Shown here: piece after piece, positions 27,896 through 41,455 of the stretch
Numbering within the stretch: the stretch's first letter is position 1
How the letters are laid out: every line of letters begins with the position of its first letter
Assembly (NCBI RefSeq): GCF_003073045.1
Contig: NC_037595.1
Span: 11,710,074 to 11,774,073, forward strand
DNA: 64,000 bases
Source of the DNA: Pomacea canaliculata
Taxonomy: Eukaryota > Mollusca > Gastropoda > Architaenioglossa > Ampullariidae
Direction of reading: 5' to 3'
Program-made: the position numbers and the translations under genes
Notes under the pieces: generated by a model
Told to the model about the DNA's origin: nothing
Database searches by the model: none
What the model saw: the letters and a program-made list of their open reading frames with translations, nothing else

Positions 27896-30800
27896 CTATG
27901 CCAGGAACACTTTGTCAACACTTTCAATTTGGTGTCGGCACACTGGGCATGTAGTAACGGCTGCCCCGCAGGTTGCACAGCACACAAGATGCCTGCATGG
28001 GTAGAAAATCACTTCTACATCTCTCTCCATACAGATTTTGCACAGCTGCTTGTCTTTCAAGCTTTCATTTTCTTCCATGAGTTGTTGCACATCTGAAAGA
28101 GAGTTCAGCGCCTTCAACATTTTGTGGTGTGAATTATGTCTGAAGTGGGTTTATGAGAAGATTTGGAGAGTAAATTTAATGATTTTAATTGCTAAACAAC
28201 AAAGCCTAAAATCAACAATATGACTGATGCACAAAACCATTTAAAATGACAGATACAAAATCATGGATGTATGACTGCGTTTAAACAATTCTGCTTAAAA
28301 CATAAATCTGTCTAAATCATTTTGAAAACAAAGATACATAGATACAAAATATATACATGCGTTGTTGAAATAAAACCTCTTCACATTGAAGGAATCTATT
28401 GAACCATTAGACTCTCTTGCTCCCTCTATTATTTGATCACAAATATAAAAGGTTAATAAAGAAAAAAAAAATTAAGGGTAGCTAACCTGCAGAAACATGG
28501 CCATTCACTTTCATATGAACTTTGTTTTCACTTTCCAGCTCCATGACTTGACGAAGCAATTTTTCACCTGTCACCACAGCATTGGCTCCTGTATGGATAA
28601 AGGCATAGAAAAGTCAGCATTCACTTAAAAAAAAAACAACCTGATTGTAAATTGTGTTTGCTGAAATGGCATTAAGAAACTGATGAATAGTAAAACCTAT
28701 GAAATGCAAAGAAATAAAGCCTTGAAAAACTGCTCCCCTCCAAAGCAAATGGTTAGCAACTAGCAACTACCATCTTTGAGAATGTCATAAAAGAGGAGCA
28801 AAAGAAGTCACTCTTCTCAGAGTTGATGGAGATGTTAATGGAAATCAAATTGGTATTAAAAAAAAAATCCAGGATGAATTTTCTAATGGACTCTCTCCCT
28901 TAACCTTATAAAGCCTTGTAAAAGTTTGTTTTTAGATTTACAATGCAAAGTACAACCTTCCAGTTGTGCCAGTGCATCATAGTTCTCTGCCAATTACTGA
29001 TTTTACTGAGAAGTTTTGCAATAAACAACACTCACATAAATACCGTTTAAATTTAATGCATCATAATCCATGGTATTTGATTCTTTGTTAAAACTGTCAC
29101 CTTTTGACCCTTTTTATATATATATTTTCTACATGTTCACTGATCTGTTCACGTTAGCTTTACTCCCTACTACAAGGAGAAGATAAAAACATTTTATGCT
29201 TTATACCTTTCAAGAACTCTTTCTAACTTAATTCATTTTACATGTATATGAATATAAAGTTTTTAAGAAATCTCACCTTCATTGTTCTTAAGAACATCAA
29301 TGGCTCTCCTGACTATCTCCGGTGTAAAACCTTCACTAAGCACAGCCAATACGGAAGGAGTCTGCATCAGATCTTGACTATCACTTCTGTTCTGAGCAGC
29401 CTCTACAAAACTGTCCCCCTTCACAAGCCTCACATACTGGCATGAGGGAAACCACTTTGCATGTTCTGTCCAGGGATCATCCTCTGGCTCCCAGTTGTAC
29501 AGGAGACCATCACAGTAGAAACACCTCACTTTGTCCCCATCACCTGGTAAAGATGCACAGTGTGTATTTATATAAACAAATATGCAAGGATTAGTTTATT
29601 ACTGCATCAAATATTGGAATACCAAAACAAACATTTTAAACTAGAGAAAAATAACTAGGTTAGTGGATGAAAAAAGAGTTTATCATGACTGGGAAAGAGT
29701 GGAGAGAATAAAGTAAAGAAAAAAACATGGTCATCATCATGTGCCACAGACAAAGCTTACTCGGCTTGCAGAAGAAGCAGTAATTACTGGCAACATCAAG
29801 AAGACGGAGGTAATGCAGGTCAACAACAAGCAAGAAGCCCCACTCCAACTACATGGAGAATGTATTACAGTCTGACTGTTTCACCTACCTTGGTAGCATA
29901 GTCAACGAAGATGGAGGTACAGATGAAGATGTAAGAAGCCGAATAAACAAAGCCAGGCTTGCATTCCACACCCTACAACCTATCTGGAACTCCAAGGCTT
30001 TGTCTTTACACACTAAGATCTGCATCTTTACTACAAATGTAAAGTCAGTCCTTCTGTATAGATCTGAGACATGGCGTGTAACAAATGCCATCACCAACAC
30101 GGTACAGACATTCATCAACAGATGTCTGCGCTGCATTCTCAATGTCAGATGGCCCCAGAAGATCTCCAATACATACCTGTAGGAGAGAACCAACCAAAAA
30201 CCTGCCAGCCAAGACATCAAGAAGCGGAAGTGGGACTGGATTGGTCACACCTTACGAAAGCCAGCCGACAATTTAACAAGACAAGCTCTGGGATGGAACC
30301 CACAGGGGAGGTGCCAGGTTGGGAGACCCAGACAGACGTGGAGGAGATCGTTCCAGAGAGAGGCAGAGACAGCTGGCATGACATGGTCCCAATTGGAAAG
30401 GGACACCCAGAACCGAGTCCGATGGCGGGGTGTGGTTGCAACCCTATACTCCGCTGGGGGGCAAATAGGAACAAGAAGAAAAAAGAAGAATCATCATGTG
30501 CAGTTTCAATTTCTTACTAGAAGGCATGATTTCTGAGATAAAACTCTCGAGATATAAGTGCAAGTCCTAGCAAATTATATTTCAAAAACATGAAATTTCT
30601 CCTTCCTTCTATGTGGCATTGTGTGGAGTACACTATCAGAATCAAAAAGCATATGTTGGAGCAAAGAAAAAAAAATTGTACTGCCCACTCTTACATAGTG
30701 AAAATATCTCTATCTTCAGTCACAACTTGTAAGTTTGATGTGATAATATTAACTAGATGAGAACTGAATATACTTTTTCATTTACTGCAACTGCAACTTT

Positions 30801-33314
30801 GTAGTGAAGACATACCTTGGCCAAATTTTGGCTTCACTTAGCTACCTTTGCTGTTATGAGCACTGAAAGTTTTTCATAAAAACTAAATAAAAATATATAT
30901 TACTGAGATGCTGTCTTATTAGGAAAGTCATGATGTCTTTGCCACCAGGTGTAATCTGATTGTTTTCTTAAGACTGAAGTCAAGGTCAATGGGACATTCC
31001 GCTCGTGCAACAGTTAGTGCATGTTACCAATACCAATACAGCACTGATTGGCTGTCCTGGGTTCAGATCTTGTCTCAGACACGCTGCTCTTTCTCTGCAT
31101 CTATTTAATACTTAGCTGTGATATAGCCTTAGTTGCTGGCTTGGCGTAAAATACCACTCCCCTCCCCTATCAAAGTCCATGGGCTTGAAGTAAGTCACAC
31201 ACTCCACAACAGAACCCATGCTTATGGTGAAATTAAAAGATTGTACACACATATCAAGATCAGTAAGAGTCAGTGCAATGGATCGAAGAACTTTCATGTA
31301 TTTGTTGAAGACTGCATGATAGGTTACAGAAATGCTTGGGGGTCTCTTTGTCCAACTTTAGCTAGCGTCAAACGAGGTTGGGATCAAACAAGCTCCATTA
31401 TACCCAAACAACTAGTTGTCCTGTTGTGGCTCTTTTACTGGTTGAAATGTGGTCCTCTATACAGCTGCCTGATTTGAACTTGCGCACACATTTGCTTTCT
31501 TTAAAACCCATTTCTGATATGTGATTCTGTGATTTGAATTTTCTAGGTATAGTTCTGGGTCACAATTTTTTCAGAAATGACTGCTGAAGATAACTAAACT
31601 CTCAGCTCCAATGTAACTGAAAAAAAAAAAGTAAACCTACCTGAGTAGTAGAGCCCTGCAGCAGCCAGTGTCTCAGGCCTTTGTCTCATCTGAGCAGGCC
31701 AAGTTTCAAAAGTTGCCAGACGATCAGGTTCAGCTGCCATCTGGGGTCTAGAAGGCTTGGACATGTACATTCTGTTCTCATGCGTGCTATGTAGCCCATT
31801 CCTCACAGGATACGGGCCATTGCTAATCCCTGAGAAATGATGCTTCTCACTATTGCCTGCTGGCTGTCTCTGGAAATTCGTTGCTTCCCCACACTGGACT
31901 CCACTTGGAACCACACTTCTTCCATGATCATTGCCATGGAGATGCCTATTTACTACCCCATACCCAGTGTGTACTTCAAGTCCATTGGCTGTCTGTTCGA
32001 GGGGAATGTTTCCTACATCCTCTCCCAGCACAAATGGGCAACGAGGAAAGGCTTGTCTGTGTTCCACTTCAACAATATCTCCTGGCTGCCAGTGCAACAT
32101 GGTGCCATTACAGAAGCTGCAGCGTACCTTGACAAGTTGGATTAAAGGAAAAAAATTTTAACGGGCAAGCCATTTAGAATACACCATTATAAAAAAACAC
32201 ACTATTGGTAGAACACAGCCCCATATTATGCTAAAGGCTAACGAGTAAAAATTAGGTCAGTGAGTTTAGTTCACTAAAAGATTCCCCAAATCTGACTAAA
32301 TAGTCCTGTTCCATTGTCAAGATATAAAACCTTTAAATATCACAGTTCTCACCTTTCTTTTGGAAAGAGTTCAAAACCTTACTTTCTCCAACATCATTAA
32401 AGAAGGCTTGTTCTTACACTGACTACATCTTCAAGAACTTCAGAAGTTAGAATGTAGGTCTCTGCCTGCCCAACTTCCCTTCCCCCTACACTTGAAAAAA
32501 AAATAATCACCTTTTTTTTAGATAAATTCCTGACAGCACTGTAAATTCCTGATGTGCCAGTAATAATAAGCTTAATTTCACATATGACTCAAACCTTTAA
32601 AGTTTAGGCTGATGGAAACTAAGATCAATTTGCCCAGTTGTGTGCTTGAAATCATTTGTACTCTCTGTGGTTCAGCTGCTCAACCACAGACTAATTATTG
32701 ATGTGTGTGCATGGGGGTATGATGTTACCTTACTAATGGTTTTAAGATTTCAGATTGTTTCTGTGTTTTGCTATGATGCCTTGTCGTGTAACTAGCACTT
32801 ATTTTTTTTTCCTGATTTTTATAACTGATCACACTTCCCAAGTAATAATTTCCCACTGGAGTTAAAAAAATTGGTCATTTGACATGTCAGATAAACTCAG
32901 GTCAGAATCTACAAATCTTTCAATGAGGGTAATCATATGTACCTTGTCACTGGTACCCGTAAAGATGAATCCATTCCTAGCAAGGTCGTCTTTACAAACA
33001 TGTGCTCTCTCTGGCCAGTCTCTGAATGATTCTAACCTGTTTGCCTCAGAGAGGTAATAGTAATTGGGAGGTGGCCGTCTTTGCTGTGAAGCGAAACGCA
33101 GCAAATCCCTTGGAGTTGGATATGAAGAAAAGTCAAGAGGTTCAGCAAGAACAGGAGTATTACTAATCATGGTAGCAGGAAAACAGTCCTCTTCCAAATC
33201 ATTACAATTAGACAAAGAAAGTGATTCCAATGTGCTGTTCACAGTTTCTTCTGGTGTGCTGGCATGGCCAGGTCTGTCCTCATCTGGCCCAATGTCATTG
33301 CCTTCCCATGACAT
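27896..33314 (-). CDS. Inhibitor-of-apoptosis protein with two BIR domains, UBA-like segment and RING
   Basis: Five coding exons: 32943-33314, 31641-32127, 29277-29543, 28487-28588 and 27896-28092. Phases agree and the product is 474 residues. Such proteins bind caspases or IBM-bearing partners through BIR domains and act as RING E3 ubiquitin ligases in the cytoplasm. BIR1 zinc ligands are C127, C130, H147 and C154. BIR2 ligands are C294, C297, H314 and C321, with the family core [22 protein letters not shown]-like stretch ([19 protein letters not shown]) lies at about 345-375. The C-terminal RING begins [18 protein letters not shown] at 427 and ends near the C-terminus, as in BIRC2/3/7 and XIAP. 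The first ATG in frame is at 33314. An upstream non-coding exon is possible. The intron between the second and third exons holds a LINE remnant and a SINE. Orthology to one vertebrate BIRC gene cannot be fixed because molluscs expand this family. Confidence 0.9.
29755..30480 (+). mobile_element. Non-LTR retrotransposon 3' remnant
   Basis: Conceptual translation shows the C-terminal part of a LINE reverse transcriptase: [50 protein letters not shown]. After an in-frame stop comes a further segment with [12 protein letters not shown]. Stop codons and frame changes show it is dead, and it is 5' truncated. It ends in an AAGAAGAAAAAAGAAGAA tail. It lies antisense inside the IAP intron between exons 2 and 3. 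A second copy lies at 40531-41455. Confidence 0.75.
30980..31183 (+). mobile_element. tRNA-derived SINE with 14-bp imperfect target duplication
   Basis: Flanks TCAAGGTCAATGGG (30980-30993) and TCAAAGTCCATGGG (31170-31183) match at 12 of 14 positions. The element body matches the family seen at 25913, including the GATATAGCC, TTGCTGGC and GCGTAAAATACC parts and a C-rich end. It sits in the IAP intron. Confidence 0.75.
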
Positions 33315-35598
33315 AATGTTGTATATGACAGTCAGTTGCAAGCTGCTTCTCTGAAGGTTAGGATAATTTAAGTATCAGATCTGGGCAGCTGTTTTCATAA
33401 AATGATATTCTGAAAAGGAAAGCAAAAAAAATAAGTTCAAAATTTTGTAAAAAGAGATACACAGAGTGTACATCAAAAGGTACATGATGACACTTCTAAC
33501 CTAAATATTTCTGCTAAAAACCTTTTCTGATCATTCATACCTGCTTATAATAATAATTAAGACCTGTAATAAACACATACATGTATTTTTGTATGTTCAG
33601 TGTTCTTAAAAATGTAAATACCTTTTATGCTTACCTTGTACAATATGTCCACAGGCTACATCTTAATAATCTTGTCAATCTGACCACAACCCTAAGTTGA
33701 TTTGACCAAATGATTATTTGTGTAATAATTCAGCAACGAAATGATTGAACCTTGTGTTATATCCTTTCTCATCTTTGGCTGATCAACGTAAATCTCGTTT
33801 GTGTGTTATGTGTGTGAAAGAGCTATAAGGGAAAAGATCCAAGTCTGTATAAATAAGTTTTCTTCATATTTTAACATCTTCACTTTCTTAACGCATGACG
33901 CTTTAAGGTGTGGCCATGAGCCGTACGGCTGTGCCAAGCCGATTACTCGGCTGTTGCGTAAATAAAAGTAAGCAAGTTTTTTTTTTTTTTTTTACTCATA
34001 CCTAGGTATCCATGCGCCACATCTAACAACGTCTACTTTTCATTTGATAACAATTGCCAACTTCCGCATATCACGTGACTAATTTTTTATAGAGAAAAAT
34101 GTCGTTTCCTTCGCATATAAACAACAAGCGACGAATGTATCATTACAATGGATATAGCAACTTCGACTGAGGCTTGTGGTCGAATTAACAATGGCCGTCG
34201 CCGAATCTACTCATCGATGTCGTGGCCAAACCAGTAAACAATCGAATCGACCGGTGATCGATCAATGATTAAATGAAGTAAACTTGTCGTTTATTATTAA
34301 AAGTTTCGTTAATATTAGTCTCGTACCACACTATTTGTTTATCTATTATGACCACTAACTCAGACGGCCGTACTATTTTAAGGATCGACGTACGATGGTC
34401 TCAAGTATTTTTGATTTTAGCAATCACAAACTAGAACTATTTCCACGTACCTTCTACAGGTTCAGTGGACGAAGACCACGTTAAGGCAGGCTATTATCGA
34501 TGGATCTAATACAACAAATCTTCTAACCCTTTATGGAAGAATAATTCTTGTTCCACACTTTAAGAGACTTGCAAAATGACAGGTGAATCCCCCTTGGGTT
34601 TTCCCCAAAGGGAGATAAATAGCATTCCACACGAGAGCACTCCTCACCACTCGGAAATTCCTTGATAAAGTTTGCATGCCACCCTTTTTTTTCAGTTTCG
34701 GAAATATTGTCAAACGCGACTAGATTCGATTCATCTATTTTGGCTAAGGGACAGATGAGAGTTTTCCGTTAAAGCAACTAATTTATTACTTATAAGTCTT
34801 GGGTTCGAATCTCATTTCAAATATATATTTTTAATACTCTGCAAATTGTTTCTTTATCGTGGGCTATGGCTGGTTGGTGTATACTCTGCTCACGACTATA
34901 TATTTTGATGTTTATTTCCCCTGTTCTAAGTAAGCAGTGACACTAAAATGTAAATTAAAATAATAGAAGAAAATATACGACGTAACTCTACTAGGCACTA
35001 GGCAGAAAAAAATATGTAAAGACAGTCCTCTTGACGACTGAGAGAGAGAAAGGGTTTGGGGGGGATGAGAACGAGCAGGCTTCACTCAAATCATCGTGTA
35101 CAGCCCGTTGTCGAGCATCTGTCAATTCACGGAACCAACACCAAGCGTACAACTAACCTTTCACTCAATGATCTTTCAAAGCTCGGCCTAATATCACTAA
35201 ACTATACTGACGCCGCGTAGGAATGATTTTAAACTTGACTCGATCAGTTGACAGTAATTAAAATCACAGCTCAAGTCACTCGATCGTCTCGCTAAGGGAA
35301 AGCAGGGGCTGTGTAGAATGTCAGCACTGTCACTGTGCCAAGCAAGCCATCCCTAGCTCTATAATTTACTTTTTAAAACTATATTATTGACATGTGCAAG
35401 CTATAATTATAACTGATGTATGTGACTGCCCATGAGTGTACGTACGTCTGATTAAAATGGGAGAACATAGATCACGAACAACAAGCACACTGCACTGGGG
35501 TATTTAGTGGTATTGTAGCCACTTCGTCCAGTTTTTCGGACCTATGATGGGAAGAAATGTGATGGGTGGGATATGTTTATAGCCCCGACCCATGCAGC

Positions 35599-35661
35599 AT
35601 GGCCGAAGCACGGAAGACGTACTACATTATACAGAAAGATGACGGACCACCACTAAAGCCG
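35599..35661 (+). CDS. Candidate first coding exon of an unrecognised gene
   Basis: An ATG in a CpG-bearing context opens 21 codons (MAEARKTYYIIQK...PPLKP) that end exactly at a donor-like GTAATA in phase 0. The peptide looks non-random, but I do not recognise it and found no matching downstream exon. A nearby acceptor-like site at about 36025 leads to a stop within eight codons. It may be a chance open frame. Confidence 0.2.
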
Positions 35662-38449
35662 GTAATATATTTAATTATCGGCTCCCCTTCTCACATTCTC
35701 AGCAATACACCTGATATCAGTTATCACACTCTCTCTTAATAGAGGCGACCATAGCACTTCGCGCGGCCATGGCGATCGAGTGTCACATGCGGGGCCGATC
35801 GAGAGCCGTCGACGATGAACTGACGGTGACAAAAGAATCTCCTATCGCTCTAGTGGTCACTCCCATAGGCCTCCTAGATCTTTACCTTTCGCTCTGTTTT
35901 GCTCGTCTTTGTGAAGAATAAAGTCTCATTCATTGGGCTGGAGGTTCGTGCATATAGGAGACAAGCAGGGTTTTTTTCCCCCTCTCCCGGTCCCTACGTA
36001 TGCTGTTGTGCAGCGCACTTGTTTTAGGACGTCAACGCTTGCTTCAGATGAAACAATGGCGTACAGAAGTGGACAACACATTGTGACGGCACCGATCTCT
36101 CTGTTTTTCACACACACACACAGACAAGAAACAGATAGAATGGTAAGAAAGCAATAAAGTCACGTGGCGGCTTTTTTCCGACAGTCGGGCTTCCGTTGCC
36201 AACCGCGATCAATTAGAATTGTCATGTTAAGGAAGTATATAACAACTGCAGATGACACGCATGAATAAACGTAAACTCGGGGGAAAAAAACTATATATAC
36301 ACAGTTGGCAACGAAGTGAACGAACAGAAGGGAAAGTACGTATAGCGGCAGAAATCAACCCGATATTTAGTATATATTACCTGCAAAAGAACGAATTGTC
36401 TCCACAAACCGAAAAACTTGTTTCTGGCTGCTCAAATTCAAGAAGAGGAATTAATACTTCCTGTGTGTGGAGATCAACTCAAATATCTCTCGCCTACTTT
36501 GTTTTTGTTAACCTGCCTGCCCTTACATCCTATGGCGACGACGCATGCACGCAAATCGAACTGCGTGGATTGGTGGGAAGGCCTTATGGCGTCATCGGCA
36601 GCCATGGGAAAATACACGTTCATGATGGAAAATTTTATCGCCTGCCACCGGATCCAATCAACGTGACTAATGTGTTCGCGTACTTTGAGACCAGAAGCAT
36701 ATAGTGCTCGCTGAACAACTAGAAAACCGGATTTAGAAAACAAGCTGTCAGCTGAACTGTAACAACTACACTGGCGGTGCATACAGCCCCTGGTGCTTTC
36801 TGTAGGCGACTGTGGTTTCACTTCAGGGTTATTACGCTGTGCTGTACTTTCTGACTGGGTCATCCCTATATATTTCCTAACTCTCTTTCCCACCATTCTA
36901 GTCCTTTTTTCACATCCTTCCCTGACAGTGTTCCTTTTGCAATGTCATGTTATTCCCAGTTATTGTTATGTGGTTCCTCTTCTTGCGTTTTCGGTATTTG
37001 TTTTTATTCATCATTAATACTGTTGTTTATTCTTTTATAGTTCTTATGTTTGTTTTCCTGCCCCTCCTGCTGTCCATGTTTCATTCTTGTTCATAGGCGA
37101 TAAAAGCATACTTCTTAGGAATGTGAGAATGCGCTTTACAATTATTTGGCATTTATCATTATTTGTCAGCTTCAAAACAGTGCTTGGAACAGTTTCACAC
37201 TTAAAGTAAACTGAAAATAAAAAGAAGTTTCCCTTCAGGCAATAGGGTTAGAAATAAGCATAGGCATGTTTCACTTTGTTTTATTGACTTCAGTGACATA
37301 TATAGGTTTCCTAAGGGCTGCAATAAGCCCATATTTTAGTTATATTCAGCTTACTTATTCTGTGAATTAAATGTTACTGCAAGGGTTAAAGTGAACATTA
37401 ACAGGCACTTACAATTAATAAGATGGTAAATTAAACTTTGATGAGCAAAACCATGCCTTGCAAAAACTATGTGATTTATGGTGTTATGATGAATGATGAT
37501 AAATACATGTGAATATATAAAACAACACCTGGATAGCAAAGTCTGCTAGGATTGCAGTTCAAATAGCATATGTTAGCAAATTTACAATCTAAAGATCCTC
37601 TCTAGAGTACACATTTCAGGAAAAAATTGCATAAAATGTTCACCAGAATCAGAAAGTCTTTCCCTTACACAAGGAAAACTTTTCAAAAATTTATCACGAT
37701 ATTCATTATTTTCAATTATCTCTTAACCAAGCAAATGCCCATAGATATAAAAGACTGTAATAGCACGTTTTTTTAACTAAAATGTGGCAGTGTGTGTATA
37801 TAAATACATGTCTGTGTCCACCATATATCCAATCCTCACCAAATATGACATGAATATTTTCATCAACATGAAGTTCATCGGCTGTATTTGGTTTGTATAC
37901 GTTGCTATGACGCATGTTTATTGTCCCAGTTCTAAGCTGATAGTAATGCTTCTGATGGAAAAAAAAAATCTATTCCATGTACTAAGCTTCACTGGGTATT
38001 AGATTTATTACCAGGTACTTCAAAGTGATTTTCCCTGTTATTTTCCCTGGAAAGCTATCATGATATTGAGACTCGTGGTCTTTCGTACCGGGTTCTTGAA
38101 GAGTAAAGTTGTAGCAGAGGTCCGTTCAAGGCTGTTCAGATTCTCTGCTGTGATTTGTCTTGGAATCGTGACAGCTTCAGCACAACTGACTCAATAGGTG
38201 CGTTAAGACCCACTCTAGCACAGAGTGCGCAACGCTTCATCACCAGTAGCTGTTAGGTCGCAAACAGTAGAGAGAGGCTGGTAGATAAGTGTTGATCCTG
38301 TTAGGCGCTGTTAAGCTTGAGACGGCAGTCCAGCCTAGGGACGAGACAGAAATGTGGTGGCACATGGTGGTGCCAGAGTCTCGGCGCTTGTGAAGGAGTC
38401 AGCTACGATCGATGGAGCATCATCAACGGATTCTCGGACATCAATATCG

Positions 38450-38513
38450 GAGGGGGGGGGGGCATTGATGTTTTACACCGTGCCAGCAACTGAGGCTATA
38501 TTACGGCAAGGAG
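38450..38513 (-). mobile_element. SINE 3'-end fragment
   Basis: A short piece with TTTTACACCGTGCCAGCAAC and GCTATATTACGGCAAGG next to a G homopolymer. It corresponds to the 3' end of the SINE family read on the minus strand. Confidence 0.55.
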
Positions 38514-40530
38514 GGGCCCCTCACGTGACAAGAGACTTTAGTGTGGAAAGATAAGTGGCGATCGAGTGTGTGTTACGCGAGTGCATGTGTTGTGTGTGTT
38601 GGTTAAGCTAATTAGTGGCTCACGTTGCTTAGACTGGGGATAAACAAATAACAAGATACCCTAGATAACGGCCATTAATAACTTTCATAAATACACTAAA
38701 TGGTCTTGTGTTGTTTATTGGGGAGGTAAGCTGGGGCTCTGAGTCAATTAAAGTGTACTTAGCAATTTAGTGTAAGTGTGCGCGTACACGTTTATGTCGG
38801 CACGAGTTGGTAGAGGTGTTGAGAGTGTGAACAGCCCAAGGCAGCAGGAATCGCAACCTCTGACCACCTTCGCATGCTCATTCCCCGGAGTTCACGACAC
38901 ATACCAGTATGCTACATTTGTGCTTTTTTTTAAACTGTGCAATAGTGAAATTATCAGCATAGATATCAGAAGTTATAATCTTTCCAACAAAAAAACTTAA
39001 CCATCTCAAATTAGTAAATGAAATTTTCAAAAATATTTTGTCTATTTCCCTGAAAAATAATAACTTTTATATGAAAAAAAAAGAGGAAGAGTAAGATTTT
39101 GATCACTTCCACTACAGCTTTCTGCTGTCATCGCAAGTTTGCCACAAAAGATGAGAAAGTAACAAGTCTGTTTATAATGATAAAAATAACGAGCAGCAAG
39201 CAAGTGAAAGAGCACAGCTTTTCATTTTTCAGAACTATTTTAACATGTCTCACTGAAATCAAGCAAAAAACATGTTCATGAAAAATTATTTGGAATATAA
39301 TTATATGACTACACAAATTGCGATGTACCTCTGCCATGCAGAGTGAAGTTGGACAACTCTGTGAGGGGATCCTATGAGAAATCTGAAAGAGGCAGCCACA
39401 ATTTTTACTTTCCCCTCCACTACAAAGGTGTGGGGTTGAAAAGTTGATAAAGTCTCCCATTTGTCTTATGTAGCTGAATTCTGATCCTTATTTGTAGCAG
39501 CACATTGCTGGCATGAGCTACATTAATCATATTGATACCAACAGTTGTAACTCATCCAGATTTGGAAAAAAGTGATTAAATATTATAATTATTATTTTCA
39601 TTTGGCTATTAGCCACTATGAATAATCTGTGTTTACTGCAAAATATGTACACCATATTTGTTAAATAAAATTAATGAATGGCATCCTCAACAAGTTCCAG
39701 CCTCTTTACATTTCAGCCAAAGCAGTTCATAAATAAATAAGTCACTTTATAGGATGTTTGATATAAAAAAAAAATGGCTGATAGAAACAGAACACTAAAA
39801 TGTGAAACAAGAGGAGGTAGCAAAAACAACAATATAATGTCAAATCTTGCTGCTTCTGTAGCACACATGATTTTAGGGGGAAAACCCCACATGAACACAC
39901 AGCTGTAGAGTTAAAAAAAAACCACAAGTAAATTTTTGACCAGAAATCATGGACCTACACATCAATACATTCATTGACACAGATGGAAATCACTATCACC
40001 AACACAGCTACCATCTGGAACCAACATGCAAAAAACTAATTCAGCATATATATACACCAACATATGCACCTATATATTTACAAATTGTACATTTTCAAAT
40101 GGAAAAGCACTTAAACCCTACAAGCCCTCTGGTTTTCTTCAGAGTGACTTAACTGCAGGAAAATAATTCTATCCTGGAAGCATCATCTTGACAAATACAG
40201 ATGTACGATGTGCAATGAGATTTATCGCTCTGCACCTGTGAAAACCACACAACCAGATGATTCTGTTTGTATCCAAAACAGCTGGGTCCTCCACAAAATG
40301 TTGGGAATGTGTGGCAACATCCTACATAGTAAACAGGAAAACAAATAAGCAATTTCTAAGTGAAAAATACTAAGTGAAAAGGTTCTGTAGCCTGGCAACT
40401 ATAATGTCAACAAACTGTGGGTGGTTTACTGTGACTAGGGCATGGCATGTGGAAAGCATCCCTCAGCCCTTTCTTTCTGCAACCAGTTAATGAAGTCTAA
40501 AAAGTAAATTGATACCAGTAACCTAATGGT

Positions 40531-41455
40531 TCTTCTTCTTGTTCTTATTCACCCCCAGTGGAGCACAGGACCGCAACTACACCCCGCCATCGGACCCAGT
40601 TCTGGGCGTCCCTTTCCACTTGGGATCATGTCATGCCAGCTGCCTCCACCTCTCTGTGGACTGATCTCCTCCATGTCTGTCAGAGTCTCCCAACCCTGCG
40701 CCTCCCCTGTGGGTTCCAGCCCAGAGCTTGTTAGACTGCCGGCCGGCTTTCGCAAGGTGTGACCGATCCAGCCCCACTTCCGCTTCTTGATGTCTTGGCT
40801 GGCAGGTTTTTGGTTGGTTCTCTTCCACAGGTCTGTATTGGAGATCTTCTCATGCCATCTGATGTTGAGATGCAGACATCTGTTGACGAATGTCTGAATC
40901 TTGTTGGTGATGATGTTTGTCACATGCCATGTCTCAGATCCATATAAAAAGACTGACTTTCCATTTGTGTTAAAGATGCGGATCTTGGTGTGTATATATA
41001 AAGCCTTGAAGTTCCAGATAGGTTACAGGGTGTGGAATGCAAGCCTGGCTTTGTTTATTCGGCTTTTTACATCTTCATCTACACCTCCATCTTTGCTGAC
41101 TATGTTACCACGGTAGGTGAAACGGTCAGACTCTGTAATACATTACCCATGCAGTTAGAGTGGGGCTTTCTGCTTGTTGTTGACACACATTACTTCTGTC
41201 TTCTTGATGTTGATGGTCAGGCCAGCCATCGCAGCTTCTTCTGAGAGACAAGGGAGCTTTGTCTGTGCATTTTGTTGTTTGTGGGACAACAGGCTGATGT
41301 CATCCACAAAGTCGAGATCCTCAAGTTGCCGGGTGAAGGTCCACTGAACGCCCATGTTGCTGTTAGAGGTTGTTCTTCTCATGATCCAGTCTATGATGAT
41401 CAGGAAGATTGCCGGTGAGAGCATACAACCTTGCCTCAGTCAGCTTTCTGTTGCT
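40531..41455 (-). mobile_element. Non-LTR retrotransposon remnant, reverse-transcriptase part
   Basis: This is the same family as 29755-30480 but on the opposite strand and longer at the 5' side. The frame holding FVDDISLLSHKQQNAQ (41155-41424) carries the catalytic F/Y-x-D-D motif of reverse transcriptase. The downstream part gives KIQTFVNRCLHLNIRWHEKI and [16 protein letters not shown]. Frame changes and stops show it is inactive. The 3' end has a TTCTTCTTCTTG tail on the plus strand, the complement of the AAG-rich tail of the other copy. Confidence 0.78.

Larger units (their letters stand above)
33315..40530. other. Long gene-poor interval
   Basis: About 7.2 kb upstream of the IAP gene with no confident gene. 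IAP 5' non-coding exons and promoter may lie at its left end. CpG content rises at about 34040-34400 and 35500-35850. Open frames of 140-150 codons at 36252-36896 overlap each other on both strands and show no recognisable domain. A candidate first exon (35599) and a SINE fragment (38450) are listed separately. Confidence 0.4.

Noticed and set aside
31837-32161. 102-codon plus-strand frame
   Set aside because: Antisense to the second IAP exon, which has the zinc ligands on the minus strand.
36252-36896. Overlapping 150- and 140-codon frames on opposite strands
   Set aside because: Neither shows a domain, splice support or sensible composition. Overlap on both strands points to chance.
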